A stretch of DNA of 64,000 bases from an uncultured Gammaproteobacteria bacterium (GCA_947258785.1 CAMYJT010000001.1:310001-374000), one strand, 5' to 3'. Positions 29,147-41,819 are shown, counted from the first letter of the stretch. Program-made: numbers and translations. The notes: generated by a model from the sequence alone, not told the origin.

Positions 29147-29575
29147 CTAGTTCTCTTTGAGCAGGTCTCGAATTTCAGTCAGTAATTGTTCTTGTTTCGG
29201 TGGTTCTGGGGGCGCCTCGTCTTTCACCTCTTGTTGACGTTGTAAGCTGTTCAGGCTTTTGATGACCAAAAAAACAGCGAGTGCCACAATCAGAAAACTA
29301 ATGACGGTATTGACGAATACCCCGTAGTTTACAGTGACGGCGCCAGCCGCCTTGGCGGCCTCCAGACTGGCGTACGGGCCTGCCGTGGCGCCTTCTTTGA
29401 CGACTGCAAACAGGTTGGAAAAGTCCACGTTACCGAGCAACAACCCGATGGGTGGCATCAGAATATCTCCGACAAAAGATTTAACAATTGTGCCAAACGC
29501 CGCACCAATTACAATTCCGACGGCCATGTCCACAACATTGCCACGCATGGCGAATTCTTTGAACTCATTGAGCAC
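29147..29575 (-). CDS. mscL: Large-conductance mechanosensitive channel
   Basis: MscL opens under membrane tension to release solutes on osmotic downshock. The GTG start at 29575 gives the family N-terminus (LNEFKEFAMRGNVVDMAVG) and is preceded by GGAGA at a spacing of 6; the upstream extension of the frame is not part of the gene. The two helices, the pore-lining VGIVIGAAFGTIV and the C-terminal helix ending LLTEIRDLL are present. The 142-residue length is typical. Confidence 0.96.
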   Translation of the reverse strand: MLNEFKEFAMRGNVVDMAVGIVIGAAFGTIVKSFVGDILMPPIGLLLGNVDFSNLFAVVKEGATAGPYASLEAAKAAGAVTVNYGVFVNTVISFLIVALAVFLVIKSLNSLQRQQEVKDEAPPEPPKQEQLLTEIRDLLKEN

Positions 29576-29748
29576 GAGAAATCTCCGGATAAATTGAGAC
29601 CTAAAAATTGTAGAGATCTCCGAATGGGTCAACCAGTGAATGACGTCAAACAACGTAAATTCCTAAAGGCCTGCCGGGTCGGCCGGTCCGGACACCCGGC
29701 ACACAGGCATGTTACGATCGGATCCTTACCTGCGACGGAGGGTTGGCC

Positions 29749-30540
29749 TTGATTGTCGAACAACTGTGGACAGGCAACGCATGGCGCAACTTCAACTATT
29801 TGGTTGTCTGTCCGGAGACCGGCGAGGCGCTCGCCGTAGATCCTCTGGACCATGAGCGGTGTCTGGCCACAGCCAGAGATCGCGGCTGGGAGATAACCAA
29901 AATACTGAATACGCACGAGCACGGCGACCACACGGGCGGCAATCACAAAGTAATCTCCGCTACCGGTGCAAAACTGCTGGCCCACGTGAACGCGTGCGAC
30001 AAGATTCCCGGGGTCGATGTTGGTCTGCGGGCCGGCGAAGTGGTGAAGGTGGGCAAGACCGTGGAGCTTGAGGCATTGGACACGCCGGGCCACACAATGA
30101 GTCACGTCTGCTTGTTTGCACATACGGACCCCCCAGCGTTGATCTGTGGGGACACCTTGTTTAACGCGGGTGCGGGTAATTGCCATAACGGCGGCCATCC
30201 TGATCAGCTCTACCAGACCTTCGCGGGCCAATTGGCCGGGTTGCCCGACACGACGAAGGTCTACCCCGGCCACGACTACATTGCCAACAACCTGCTGTTT
30301 ACCTTAGATCGCGAGCCGACGAATCAGGCGGCGAGGAGCCTCTTGGCCGCCGTGGAGAAACAAGACACCAGCCGAGCGTTGGTGACCAATCTGGCGCTGG
30401 AGAAGGAAGTTAACACGTTTTTTCGGTTGTACAGCCCTACCGTAATCGCCGGATTGAGAGAGGTTTACCCCGATCTGCCTGAAGCTCCGGACGAGAAAAC
30501 TGTGTTCCTGAAGTTGCGCGAATTGCGGAACCAATGGTGA
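29749..30540 (+). CDS. gloB: Hydroxyacylglutathione hydrolase (glyoxalase II)
   Basis: GloB hydrolyses S-lactoylglutathione to lactate and glutathione, the second step of methylglyoxal detoxification. The 263-residue metallo-beta-lactamase fold shows THEHGDHTGGN, the later Asp of CGDTLF and the His of YPGHDY; the C-terminal domain ends VFLKLRELRNQW. I choose the TTG at 29749, six bases after a GGAGGG Shine-Dalgarno; the TTG at 29743 abuts the Shine-Dalgarno and is less likely. Confidence 0.92.
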   Translation: MIVEQLWTGNAWRNFNYLVVCPETGEALAVDPLDHERCLATARDRGWEITKILNTHEHGDHTGGNHKVISATGAKLLAHVNACDKIPGVDVGLRAGEVVKVGKTVELEALDTPGHTMSHVCLFAHTDPPALICGDTLFNAGAGNCHNGGHPDQLYQTFAGQLAGLPDTTKVYPGHDYIANNLLFTLDREPTNQAARSLLAAVEKQDTSRALVTNLALEKEVNTFFRLYSPTVIAGLREVYPDLPEAPDEKTVFLKLRELRNQW

Positions 30541-30656
30541 GGCAACAGCTCCGGCCTTCCCAGCGCCGGGATAGGCGCGTTCTCGGGCACAAAGTGTCGG
30601 ACTGAGTATGGCCCGGACACACAACGTCACCTCCATGGCTGATTGAACTGCTCAGG

Positions 30657-31133
30657 TCAATCAAGTTGATTGCTTTTTGTTTCGCCGCTTTGGTCCAGTC
30701 GAGTTTTTAGCCAATCCAGAGCGGCGAATAGATCTGCAAAAGACGCTTCGTAGGCGTACAGACGCCCGATCTCTTCGCCAGCTTCCGGGATCCTTGGCGC
30801 ACTATGCAGGTTAGCGGCGGGTCCCCAGTCGCCTGGGTCAAACTTCCAGCCGGTGTCCAGCTTGTCGGGTTCGGCGACCGATATGCCGACGAGGTGCTCG
30901 AGCCCCTTGAGACTCCGGAAGATCAGCTTCCGGTGCGCCCACGGACAGGCGTAGGAGACGTAAAGGTGGTACCGGTCAGGGCAGGCATCGAAACTGCCCT
31001 TTCCGGTCGGTCCGGCGGAGCCGTCTTCGGTGACCCAGCTTCGAAACTGGCTCTCGGCGCAAACAAAGCGGCCACCATGTGGTTGGGTGTCGCGCCATCG
31101 GTCATGCCGGGTACCGTCGACCAATAAACCCAT
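30657..31133 (-). pseudogene. Glutathionyl-hydroquinone reductase, internally deleted
   Basis: The first 95 or so residues match the N-terminus of glutathionyl-hydroquinone reductases (YqjG/EcfG/PcpF family), including GGRFVCAESQFRSWVTEDG and the active-site CPWA with Cys63. The family protein is about 320 residues, but this one is 158. The next conserved segment (YTGRVTVPVLW and the SNES region) is missing, and residues after about 105 match a much later part, the start of the helical domain (FADLFAALDWLKTRL). The rest of the C-terminal domain is absent too. I read this as an in-frame internal deletion plus C-terminal loss, so it is probably inactive. Assembly error is the alternative. Confidence 0.75.
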
Positions 31134-31171
31134 GATCCGATCTCCGAATGCGGGGCGCCCGGGCGGGGTAA

Positions 31172-32293
31172 CTAACCCTGAGGTGTGCGCAGCCAGCGGC
31201 TCGCCCGCTGTTCAATCACCACGTCGGGCTGGTGTTCCCGGACCAGCTCTTGAATGGAGGACAGCGGGACCGGAGTTGCCGGTACGTAGTACACATAAGC
31301 GAACGACTCAGACAGATAAGGCATCAACTCCACCGCGTATGAGTCCCGAAACATCAGCAGCCGGTATTGTGCCCGCTCGCAGCGGGTCGAAAACGCCCGA
31401 CTGTTGCGAATTACGTTGTCGGCGTCCGGTGGGATTCCAGCGGTGACCACGCAGTCGGCAATCGGGTGGTTGAGCTCCACCGAGGGCTCTTCGAGAATGT
31501 CCCGCATATCGAGATTTTGTGCCAGGTCGCCGCCAGGGCGACGGCGAACAACAAACGCCGTCATCGGCAGTTCGAGTTCCCGAGCGCCGGGCAGCCAGGT
31601 CGCCAGGCGCCCCTGAATGGCTCGGTATCCGATGTAACCCCCGAATGCATTCCAGTGGGTGTCGGTCTTGTCATAAGCCTGCCGCCAGCGCTTGGCGCGC
31701 AACAGCGGCGGCCGCAGGTCGAGGACCGTTACCGTGGTGTGTGCGGTGAGGTGGGCGACTAACTGGTCGACCCGCGATTGTTTAGAGACGCGATTGATTG
31801 CCGCCGGCAGGTGCTCCGGATAGATCAGGTGTTTGTTCGGCGCCACGACGAACAGGTAGTGAATTCCGCGCGCGGCCAGCCAGTCACGTTTCTCGGTCAG
31901 CACGTTGGCCCATTGGGCCAATTCGCCGGGGCCGAAGGGCCACGAATTACGCATATCCCGGATGTGCGGGCCTCCGCCCTGGTACAGCCAGCCCTTGTCA
32001 CCCACGAGCACCCACTCGGTGGGAGACACTCCCAGCCATGTCACTCGCAACCGGTTGAGCCAGCGGACCAGGGGCCGCCGCAGTCCGAAGTGATCGTCAT
32101 AGAAAGCCTCAAACTGCCGTGGGAACTCCTTGAGTGACCGCAGGTCGGGCGGCCGTTTAGGCAGCGGCGCCAAACGGCGTTTCTCCGCCTCTGAAATCGT
32201 CTCGATTGGACCGAGCATGGTCAGCAGCGGCGGCAGCCATATAGCGCCGAGAAACAGAGTGACCAACAGGAGTTTTGCGGGTCGTGCCAACAT
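31172..32293 (-). CDS. AlgJ/AlgX-like O-acetyltransferase
   Basis: A 373-residue protein with one N-terminal membrane helix or signal anchor (PAKLLLVTLFLGAIWLPPLL) and a periplasmic SGNH-like domain. The catalytic D-x-H is in DKTDTHWN and the nucleophile Ser in FRDSY. The start is the ATG at 32293, 2 bases after the end of the AlgI-like gene; the frame is open far upstream but that part is the shadow of the AlgI-like gene. Such proteins transfer acetyl groups, delivered across the membrane by an AlgI-type protein, to exopolysaccharide or peptidoglycan. No alginate genes lie nearby, so the acceptor is unknown. Confidence 0.88.
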   Translation of the reverse strand: MLARPAKLLLVTLFLGAIWLPPLLTMLGPIETISEAEKRRLAPLPKRPPDLRSLKEFPRQFEAFYDDHFGLRRPLVRWLNRLRVTWLGVSPTEWVLVGDKGWLYQGGGPHIRDMRNSWPFGPGELAQWANVLTEKRDWLAARGIHYLFVVAPNKHLIYPEHLPAAINRVSKQSRVDQLVAHLTAHTTVTVLDLRPPLLRAKRWRQAYDKTDTHWNAFGGYIGYRAIQGRLATWLPGARELELPMTAFVVRRRPGGDLAQNLDMRDILEEPSVELNHPIADCVVTAGIPPDADNVIRNSRAFSTRCERAQYRLLMFRDSYAVELMPYLSESFAYVYYVPATPVPLSSIQELVREHQPDVVIEQRASRWLRTPQG

Positions 32294-32295
32294 CT

Positions 32296-33753
32296 CTAAA
32301 ACCGGAAATAGATGAACGGATTGTGGGTGCCCGCGGCCAAATGCATCGCCGCGCCGAGAACGATCAACATCAACAGAGATATCATCAGACCGGTAAACAC
32401 GGTGTTGAGCACCAGAGATTGCCGCACCGCCACGCCAAGCCGCGGCCCCCGCAGCAGCCAGCCACGCTTCAGCCAAGGCAGCAGCGGCGTCGCGCCGAGC
32501 GTGCCGATAATGAAGGTAATCAGTATTTCGCGATTCCAGTAAAGCCCGATGTGATAAGCGGTGCCGTCGCCGACCCCGAGGCCCGCCAACGCCTGCAGAT
32601 AATCCATGGCGTAATCCAGGGTGTCCGCCCGGAAGAACACCCATGCCAACATCACCACCCCCAGAACGTAAGCATGGCGGACCGGAATCCACGCACGGGT
32701 CAGCAGACCACCGAAACGGGACCTTTCCAGGATCAGGAAGGCGCCGTGAATCAGTCCCCATAAGACAAAGTTCCAGCTCGCCCCGTGCCAGAGACCGACG
32801 AGGAAGAACACGATCAGTAGGTTTGCATAGGTCCGCCAGGGTGCGCACCGGTTTCCGCCCAGTGGCAGATAGAGGTAGTCGCGATACCATCGCGACAGCG
32901 AAATATGCCAGCGCCGCCAGAATTCTCGAATTGACTGAGCGATGTAGGGATAATTGAAATTGATCAGAAAGCGAAAACCCAACATGCGACCCAGTCCGAT
33001 CGCCATGTCTGAATAGCCCGAAAAGTCAAAGTAGATCTGCAACGTATAACAAGACAGCCCCAACCAACTCAGGCCAAAAGTCAAGTGTTCAGCGGGAACG
33101 GCAAAGACTTGGTCGGCTACCTCGCCCAGAGGGTTGGCGATGAGCATTTTCTTGCCCAGGCCGATGACAAATAGAACAACACCGCTGGCAAAGCCGTCCA
33201 GAGTGACGGAGCGTTGAACGAGCTGTTTTGCTATGTGGTGGTAGCGAACGATCGGCCCGGCAATCAGCTGTGGAAACAGGCTGATGTACAGCGCGCTGTT
33301 GATGGGATTCCTCTGCACGTCCGCACTTCCGCGGTAGACGTCGACCACATAAGACATGGCCTGAAAGGTGAAGAACGAAATGCCGATCGGCAGGTGCACC
33401 GGATCCAGGTAGATCGGTTCCCATCCGACAGCGGTGAGTACGGCGCTCAGATTATCAACCAGGAAGTTGGCATACTTGAAGCTGGAGAGCAGCGCGAGGT
33501 TGGCGAATACGGCGACTGCCAACGCCAATTTGGCGGCACGCTGGCCACGATATCGATGAATTAGCAGGCCGCCGGCGTAGTTGAGCACGATGGAGGCCAG
33601 CATTATGGTGACAAAAAATCCCTCGCCCCAGGCGTAAAAAATCAGGCTCGCGAGCAGCAGCAGAAGATTTCGGGCCCGGACGGGGACGACGAAATATAGG
33701 GTTAATACAAGCGGCAAGAACAAGAATAGGAAGACCGATGAGCTGAATACCAT
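32296..33753 (-). CDS. AlgI-like MBOAT acetyl-group transporter
   Basis: A 485-residue polytopic membrane protein of the MBOAT family. The family core is clear: INFNYPYIAQSIREFWRRWH, then WHGASWNFVLWGLIHG with the catalytic His. AlgI and PatA/DltB relatives move acetyl or acyl groups across the inner membrane for polysaccharide or peptidoglycan O-acetylation. Start ATG at 33753. It is followed 2 bases later by the AlgJ-like gene, so the pair acts as a unit. Confidence 0.93.
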   Translation of the reverse strand: MVFSSSVFLFLFLPLVLTLYFVVPVRARNLLLLLASLIFYAWGEGFFVTIMLASIVLNYAGGLLIHRYRGQRAAKLALAVAVFANLALLSSFKYANFLVDNLSAVLTAVGWEPIYLDPVHLPIGISFFTFQAMSYVVDVYRGSADVQRNPINSALYISLFPQLIAGPIVRYHHIAKQLVQRSVTLDGFASGVVLFVIGLGKKMLIANPLGEVADQVFAVPAEHLTFGLSWLGLSCYTLQIYFDFSGYSDMAIGLGRMLGFRFLINFNYPYIAQSIREFWRRWHISLSRWYRDYLYLPLGGNRCAPWRTYANLLIVFFLVGLWHGASWNFVLWGLIHGAFLILERSRFGGLLTRAWIPVRHAYVLGVVMLAWVFFRADTLDYAMDYLQALAGLGVGDGTAYHIGLYWNREILITFIIGTLGATPLLPWLKRGWLLRGPRLGVAVRQSLVLNTVFTGLMISLLMLIVLGAAMHLAAGTHNPFIYFRF

Positions 33754-33765
33754 TGATCTCGGACT

Positions 33766-34077
33766 CTAGCTTGCACTCGGGTTGGGCACGAATTCGGCCC
33801 ACAGGCGGTAGACGTGCATGAAAGGTGGCCTCTCCACACAGCCGCGATCGCCGAGCCTGTTTACGCTGGGTTCCGGCGAGCGGACCCGGTCCGGCGGCGG
33901 GCCGTTGGGTCCCAGAGTGACCACACGCGCAGCGCCGGGCGGGACCCTCCGCCGTATCGACTCAATGGCTGACCGCCCCCCCGCACGCGGTCGGTGTTGC
34001 AACGGTCCCTGGGGAAACCAGACGCTCAGTGTGTCGTCCCCTTCGTGCAACCGGGCTGAGATTACCCCAGCCTCCAT
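33766..34077 (-). CDS. Possible small conserved protein before the AlgI-like gene
   Basis: A 103-residue frame beginning MEAGVISARLHEGDDTLSVW and ending YRLWAEFVPNPSAS. Codon third positions are GC-rich as in neighbouring genes, and it ends 12 bases before the AlgI-like start on the same strand, which suggests an operon. It overlaps the end of the VTT-oxidoreductase gene by 16 bases. Pro, Arg and Gly are frequent and there is no membrane helix or signal peptide. I do not recognise the family. It may be a non-coding shadow, as a plus-strand frame also crosses it, but its residue mix looks protein-like. Confidence 0.45.
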   Translation of the reverse strand: MEAGVISARLHEGDDTLSVWFPQGPLQHRPRAGGRSAIESIRRRVPPGAARVVTLGPNGPPPDRVRSPEPSVNRLGDRGCVERPPFMHVYRLWAEFVPNPSAS

Positions 34078-36275
34078 CGGTGAAACCGTTGTACCCAACG
34101 CAGCAGACCTTGGGGGGCGTGAGCGCGCCGCCACTCCCCGGCCGCGAACTTGTTGGCCTCGGCCAGGGTCGGGTAGACATGGATGGTGCGTAGAACCTTG
34201 TTCAGGCCCAGGCGGTGCCGCATGGCCGCCACGTATTCGGCGATTAGATCCCCGGCGTGCTCACCGACAATGGTTGCGCCCAGAATTCGGTCTTTGCCGG
34301 GTAGCGTGAGGACCTTCACCAGCCCGTGGGCCTCTTCATCGGTAATTGCGCGGTCCAACTCCTTGAGTTCGTAGCGAGTCAGCTCGTACGCCAACCCCTT
34401 GTCCTTGGCCTCCATTTCGTTCAGACCTACGCGCGCGACCTCCGGATCGGTAAACGTGGCCCATGGGATGACTGAATAATCGGCTTTGAACTTTTTGATT
34501 CCACCGAACAGTGCATTGACAGTCGCGTACCAGGCCTGGTGTGCGGCAACATGGGTGAACTGATACGGCCCGGCAACGTCACCGCAAGCAAATATGGAGG
34601 GTATGCTGGTACGCATGTACTCATCAACCTCAATGGTTCCACCACGTGTCAACCGGACTCCCAATTCCTCGAGCCCGAAGCCGGCGACGTTGGCCCGACG
34701 GCCGAGGGCGACTAAAATCCGGTCGAACTCGAGTTCGACAGAATCATTGCCGGTCTCGCACATCAGCCGAAACGTCTCCTGATTCCGTTTAACCGATTTT
34801 GCCGTGTGGTTCGTGCGCACATCGATGCCCTCGTCGACGAAACGCTGGCGGATCAGCTCCGAGACGTCCGCGTCTTCTTTACTGAGTAGACGCGGTAACA
34901 TTTCCACCAGCGTCACCTTGCTGCCCAAGCGGGAGAACGCCTGGGCCAGCTCGCAGCCGATCGGGCCGCCGCCCAAGACCAAAAGCCGTCCCGGCAGGTC
35001 GTGCATCTGCCACAGGTTGTCGGAGGTCAAGTACTCGACGGTATCCAATCCGTCGATGGGCGGCACCAGTGGTCGGGCTCCGGCGGCGATGACAATACTG
35101 CGTGTGGTCAGCCGGGTGCCGTTGACTTCGACGACGTAAGGCGAGACGAGGTGCGCCTCACCTTGCATGCACTCGACTCCGAGCTCGGTGTACCGATCCA
35201 CCGAATCGTGGGGCTCGATCGTCTCGATAACGCGATGTATCCGCCGCATGACGTCCTCGAAGTCGAAATCGACGGTCGCCGACTTTATGCCGTAATCGGC
35301 GGAGCGATGAATTTGGTGCACGAATTTCGCGCTTCGGATCAATGCCTTCGACGGCACACATCCGGTATTCAGACAATCGCCACCCATCTTGTCCTTTTCG
35401 ATCAGGGTGACGCGGGCTTTTAGCGTGGCTGCGATGTACGCAGCCACCAGCCCGGCGGAACCGGCACCGATAACGACGAGGTTGCGGTCGAACCGCTCAG
35501 GTTTAGGGTGTTCGCGCAGTGCTATTCGGTATTTCAAGTAGTCAACGGTCTTTTTCGCTACCAGCGGAAAAATGCCCAACAATGCAAAAGACAAGATCAG
35601 CTGCGGGGACAGTATTCCACTCAGCGACTCGACCTTGGCCAGCTGGGTTCCGGCATTAATATACACCATCGTTGCCGGAAGCATTCCAATCTGGCTGACC
35701 AGGTAATACACAAGGGTACGTATCGGTGTGAGCCCCATCAGTAGATTGATGACGAAGAACGGAAACACCGGCACCAGCCTCAAGGTAAATAGATAGAACG
35801 CCCCGTCCTTTCGTACACCTTCGTTCACCGCCATCAGGCGATGTCCAAAGCGCTGTTGAATCCAGTCCCGGAGTAAAAACCGGGCGACCAAAAAGGCCAG
35901 CGTAGCTCCAATGCTCGCCGCAAAAGAGACGATGACGGTGCCAATCACAAACCCGAAGATTGCACCACCGACCAATGTCATGAGGGCGGCGCCAGGCAGA
36001 GACAAGGACGTTACGGCTATATATATGCCGAAGTATACGGCTGCGGCTGTCCACGGGTTGGCTCGATAAAACGCATCGATCTCTGCCTGGCGCGAATTGA
36101 ATTCCTCGATCGTAAGATACTGCTGTAAATCGAGGGAGAAGAAGGCCGCCACCATGATGGCGACGACTCCAAAGACGACGAGCTTTGATTTGCGAATCAA
36201 GGGCCGATATTTATTGGTGTTCTTGCAGACTTTTTGTCCCGATCTCACGCACGTCCCGGGACAAATTCGGCGCAT
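34062..36275 (-). CDS. VTT (TVP38/DedA-like) membrane domain fused to mercuric-reductase-like flavoprotein
   Basis: A 737-residue fusion. Residues about 30-250 are a SNARE-associated/TVP38 (VTT) membrane domain with several helices. Residues 260-737 are a class I flavin disulfide reductase: FAD motif VIGAGSAGLVAA, redox cysteines C301 and C306 in GGDCLNTGCVPSK, NAD(P)H motif LGGGPIGCELAQA, FACGDVAGPYQFTHVA, and the dimer-interface catalytic His in HVYPTLAEAN. The substrate is unknown; the Hg-binding C-terminal cysteine pair of MerA is absent. Similar fusions occur in other bacteria. I use the ATG at 36275, preceded by AGAGG, although it lies inside the pepN remnant; a TTG at 36200 would avoid overlap. 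Confidence 0.88.
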   Translation of the reverse strand: MRRICPGTCVRSGQKVCKNTNKYRPLIRKSKLVVFGVVAIMVAAFFSLDLQQYLTIEEFNSRQAEIDAFYRANPWTAAAVYFGIYIAVTSLSLPGAALMTLVGGAIFGFVIGTVIVSFAASIGATLAFLVARFLLRDWIQQRFGHRLMAVNEGVRKDGAFYLFTLRLVPVFPFFVINLLMGLTPIRTLVYYLVSQIGMLPATMVYINAGTQLAKVESLSGILSPQLILSFALLGIFPLVAKKTVDYLKYRIALREHPKPERFDRNLVVIGAGSAGLVAAYIAATLKARVTLIEKDKMGGDCLNTGCVPSKALIRSAKFVHQIHRSADYGIKSATVDFDFEDVMRRIHRVIETIEPHDSVDRYTELGVECMQGEAHLVSPYVVEVNGTRLTTRSIVIAAGARPLVPPIDGLDTVEYLTSDNLWQMHDLPGRLLVLGGGPIGCELAQAFSRLGSKVTLVEMLPRLLSKEDADVSELIRQRFVDEGIDVRTNHTAKSVKRNQETFRLMCETGNDSVELEFDRILVALGRRANVAGFGLEELGVRLTRGGTIEVDEYMRTSIPSIFACGDVAGPYQFTHVAAHQAWYATVNALFGGIKKFKADYSVIPWATFTDPEVARVGLNEMEAKDKGLAYELTRYELKELDRAITDEEAHGLVKVLTLPGKDRILGATIVGEHAGDLIAEYVAAMRHRLGLNKVLRTIHVYPTLAEANKFAAGEWRRAHAPQGLLRWVQRFHRWRLG

Positions 36276-36588
36276 CCAATATCCTCTTGATCAGTTTTTC
36301 CATAAAAAGAGCTCTCCCTCCGTCATAACGCCGCCATTCATTGCGCCCCTTGCAGGTACGGTAGTCTCCGGGGCGCAGCAGCTCGCCGCCCAGCGACAGC
36401 GACCGTAGGGCCAGCGCGTTACCGTTCAAACTCAGTGGTTCGGCATGGTCACCACGGCGGTGAACGTCCAGCCTGGCGTTGACTATTATGGTGGATACGT
36501 CCAAATTAAAATACAAATCGACCGGGTCGACCCTGAATTTGGGCTGGCGGTAGTCTCGGAGGTGGACCGTATGCGTCCCAACCAGCAT
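36211..36588 (-). pseudogene. pepN: Aminopeptidase N remnant with very large internal deletion
   Basis: The 125-residue frame joins two ends of PepN, a zinc aminopeptidase of about 870-880 residues. Residues 1 to about 75 match its N-terminus (LRDYRQPKFRVDPVDLYFNL and PLSLNGNALALRSLSLGG). Residues about 82-122 match its extreme C-terminus (WRRYDGGRALFMEKL, APNLSRDVREIGTKSL). Everything between, about 750 residues including the GAMEN and HEXXH zinc site, is missing, yet the frame stays open across the junction near 36350. It cannot be an active peptidase. Loss by internal deletion is the simplest reading; assembly collapse is possible. Confidence 0.82.
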
Positions 36589-36603
36589 AATCGTGCTCCC
36601 GGG

Positions 36604-36792
36604 TTAGGACAGGACCAGCAGAAGAACGACCAGCGCCACCACAATCGCCAGCGGTATCAACAGTCCGGCCCAGTCCTTTTCCGCGCGCCGGCTCTGCTCG
36701 AATGCAGCCTTTACGCCGGGCCTGAAGACGAAAATCAGGATAATTGCCAAGGCCCCGACTAAGATTAGTTCCCAGGTTTTCGGTGACTCCAT
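36604..36792 (-). CDS. Small two-helix membrane protein
   Basis: A 62-residue protein with two hydrophobic helices (about residues 8-24 and 43-61) separated by a charged stretch around KAAFEQSRRAEKDW. It lies 15 bases upstream of the pepN remnant on the same strand. The ATG has no strong Shine-Dalgarno. I do not recognise the family and cannot assign a role. Confidence 0.6.
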   Translation of the reverse strand: MESPKTWELILVGALAIILIFVFRPGVKAAFEQSRRAEKDWAGLLIPLAIVVALVVLLLVLS

Positions 36793-36876
36793 GCCAGAAT
36801 ATAGTTACTATAACGACAAAGGCCCAAAGGGCATACGGTCGAAACAATCCGAGCGACCGGTAATACTATCGCATAT

Positions 36877-37083
36877 ATGAACGACCAGGATAACGAGGTG
36901 ATTCTGCAGCGAATTTCAGAACTCGAACTCGAGCACCGTGACCTGGACGATGTCATTAAGCGATTACAAGAGGGGATTTACGTGGATCAATTGCAGATGC
37001 GCAGGCTCAAAAAACGCAAACTGCAACTCAAGGACGAGATAACGAAGCTCAAAAGCGCGCTGATCCCGGACATAACCGCTTAA
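36877..37083 (+). CDS. YdcH-family (DUF465) small coiled-coil protein
   Basis: A 68-residue helical protein with the DUF465 pattern: ISELELEHRDLDDVIKRL in the first half and LKKRKLQLKDEITKLK in the second. Members are small two-helix cytoplasmic proteins of unknown function, widespread in proteobacteria. The start is ATG. It stands alone on the plus strand and converges on metH, 16 bases between stops. Confidence 0.85.
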   Translation: MNDQDNEVILQRISELELEHRDLDDVIKRLQEGIYVDQLQMRRLKKRKLQLKDEITKLKSALIPDITA

Positions 37084-37099
37084 GACAATCCCGTCTCAA

Positions 37100-40761
<3,662 letters not shown>

Positions 40762-40765
<4 letters not shown>

Positions 40766-41610
40766 AAGGGCAACCGCGTCCAGATTTCCCGGGCCGGCCG
40801 GTATCTGTTCAGAGTGTAGATGTGCAGGCCCGGTGCGCCGTGCTCGAGCAGCGTTGCGCACAAACGTGTGGAGACTTCCACGCCGAACTGCCGCAGGGAA
40901 GGCAGGTCGTCCTGATACTGTTCGAGCCGTTTACGGATCCAGCGCGGAATATCCGCCCCACAAGTGTCGGAAAACCGGGCCAGCTGTCGGTAGTTGGTAA
41001 TTGGCATGATCCCCGGAACTATCGGTATTGTTATTCCGACGGCTTCGCACTCCTCGGTAAACCGAAAATACGCATCCGGTGTGTAGAAGTATTGCGTTAT
41101 CGCAGAATCCGCCCCCGCCTCTACCTTGCGTTTGAAGTTTTCCAGATCTATTTGTGGATTCGGCGCCTCGGGGTGGAATTCCGGGTAGGCCGCGACCTCA
41201 ATATGAAACGCATCACCGGTGATCTCGCGAATGAAGGTCACCAACTCGTTCGCATATCGAAACTCTCCGCGGTCTACCAGACCGGATGGGATGTCGCCGC
41301 GCAGAGCGACGAGCCGTTTGACACCGATCGCGAGGTAATCGTCCAACATTTCACGAATACTGTCTCGATTGGCACCGATACAGGAAATGTGCGGCGCACC
41401 GTTCAAGCCCAGTTGTTGAATCTCCTTCACCATCTCGAATGTTCCCTCCCGAGTACTACCGCCGGCGCCAAAGGTCACGGAGAAAAACTCCGGTTCGAGC
41501 CGCGCCAATTCGGTGCGGGTCCGGCGCAGACTCTCGACGCCATCGGGCGTTTTCGGCGGAAAAAACTCGAAACTGAACAGTCGAGACGTTTTTTGGGCTC
41601 GAGAATTCAT
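40762..41610 (-). CDS. metF: 5,10-methylenetetrahydrofolate reductase
   Basis: MetF reduces methylene-THF to methyl-THF, the methyl donor for MetH. The 282-residue FAD-dependent TIM barrel has [20 protein letters not shown], the RGD of ALRGDIP, and PGIMPITNY. The start is ATG at 41610. It is directly upstream of metH with a GTGA overlap, placing donor synthesis and use in one transcript. Confidence 0.96.
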
Positions 41611-41819
41611 CTGTATACAACAATCCAGGTGGTGTTGGACCGGCCAGCTCTACCAGCGCCTCGGACGATTGAGGCCCGAGCCGCGCATTTTGCCAAATCC
41701 AGTCTGCCCGCAGCAAACGAGACATCCGTGTGCCCGGGCACCTAGAGTGGACCGGCCCGTCTCAGACGCGTATCGATTCGGCGGTCAGGGTTGGCGCTTA
41801 GAGATATACGGGTGTTGCT

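Noticed and set aside
31172..33753. Alginate biosynthesis locus
   Set aside because: Only AlgI- and AlgJ-like genes are present; no algD, alg8, alg44, algE or other polymer genes.
33818..34309. Plus-strand open frame over the AlgI-upstream spacer
   Set aside because: It overlaps a confidently identified flavoprotein gene and has low-complexity composition.
41611..41819. SAH or SAM riboswitch before metF
   Set aside because: A CCGAGGCGCTGG stretch recalls the SAH riboswitch, but the paired elements and spacing are not found by eye.
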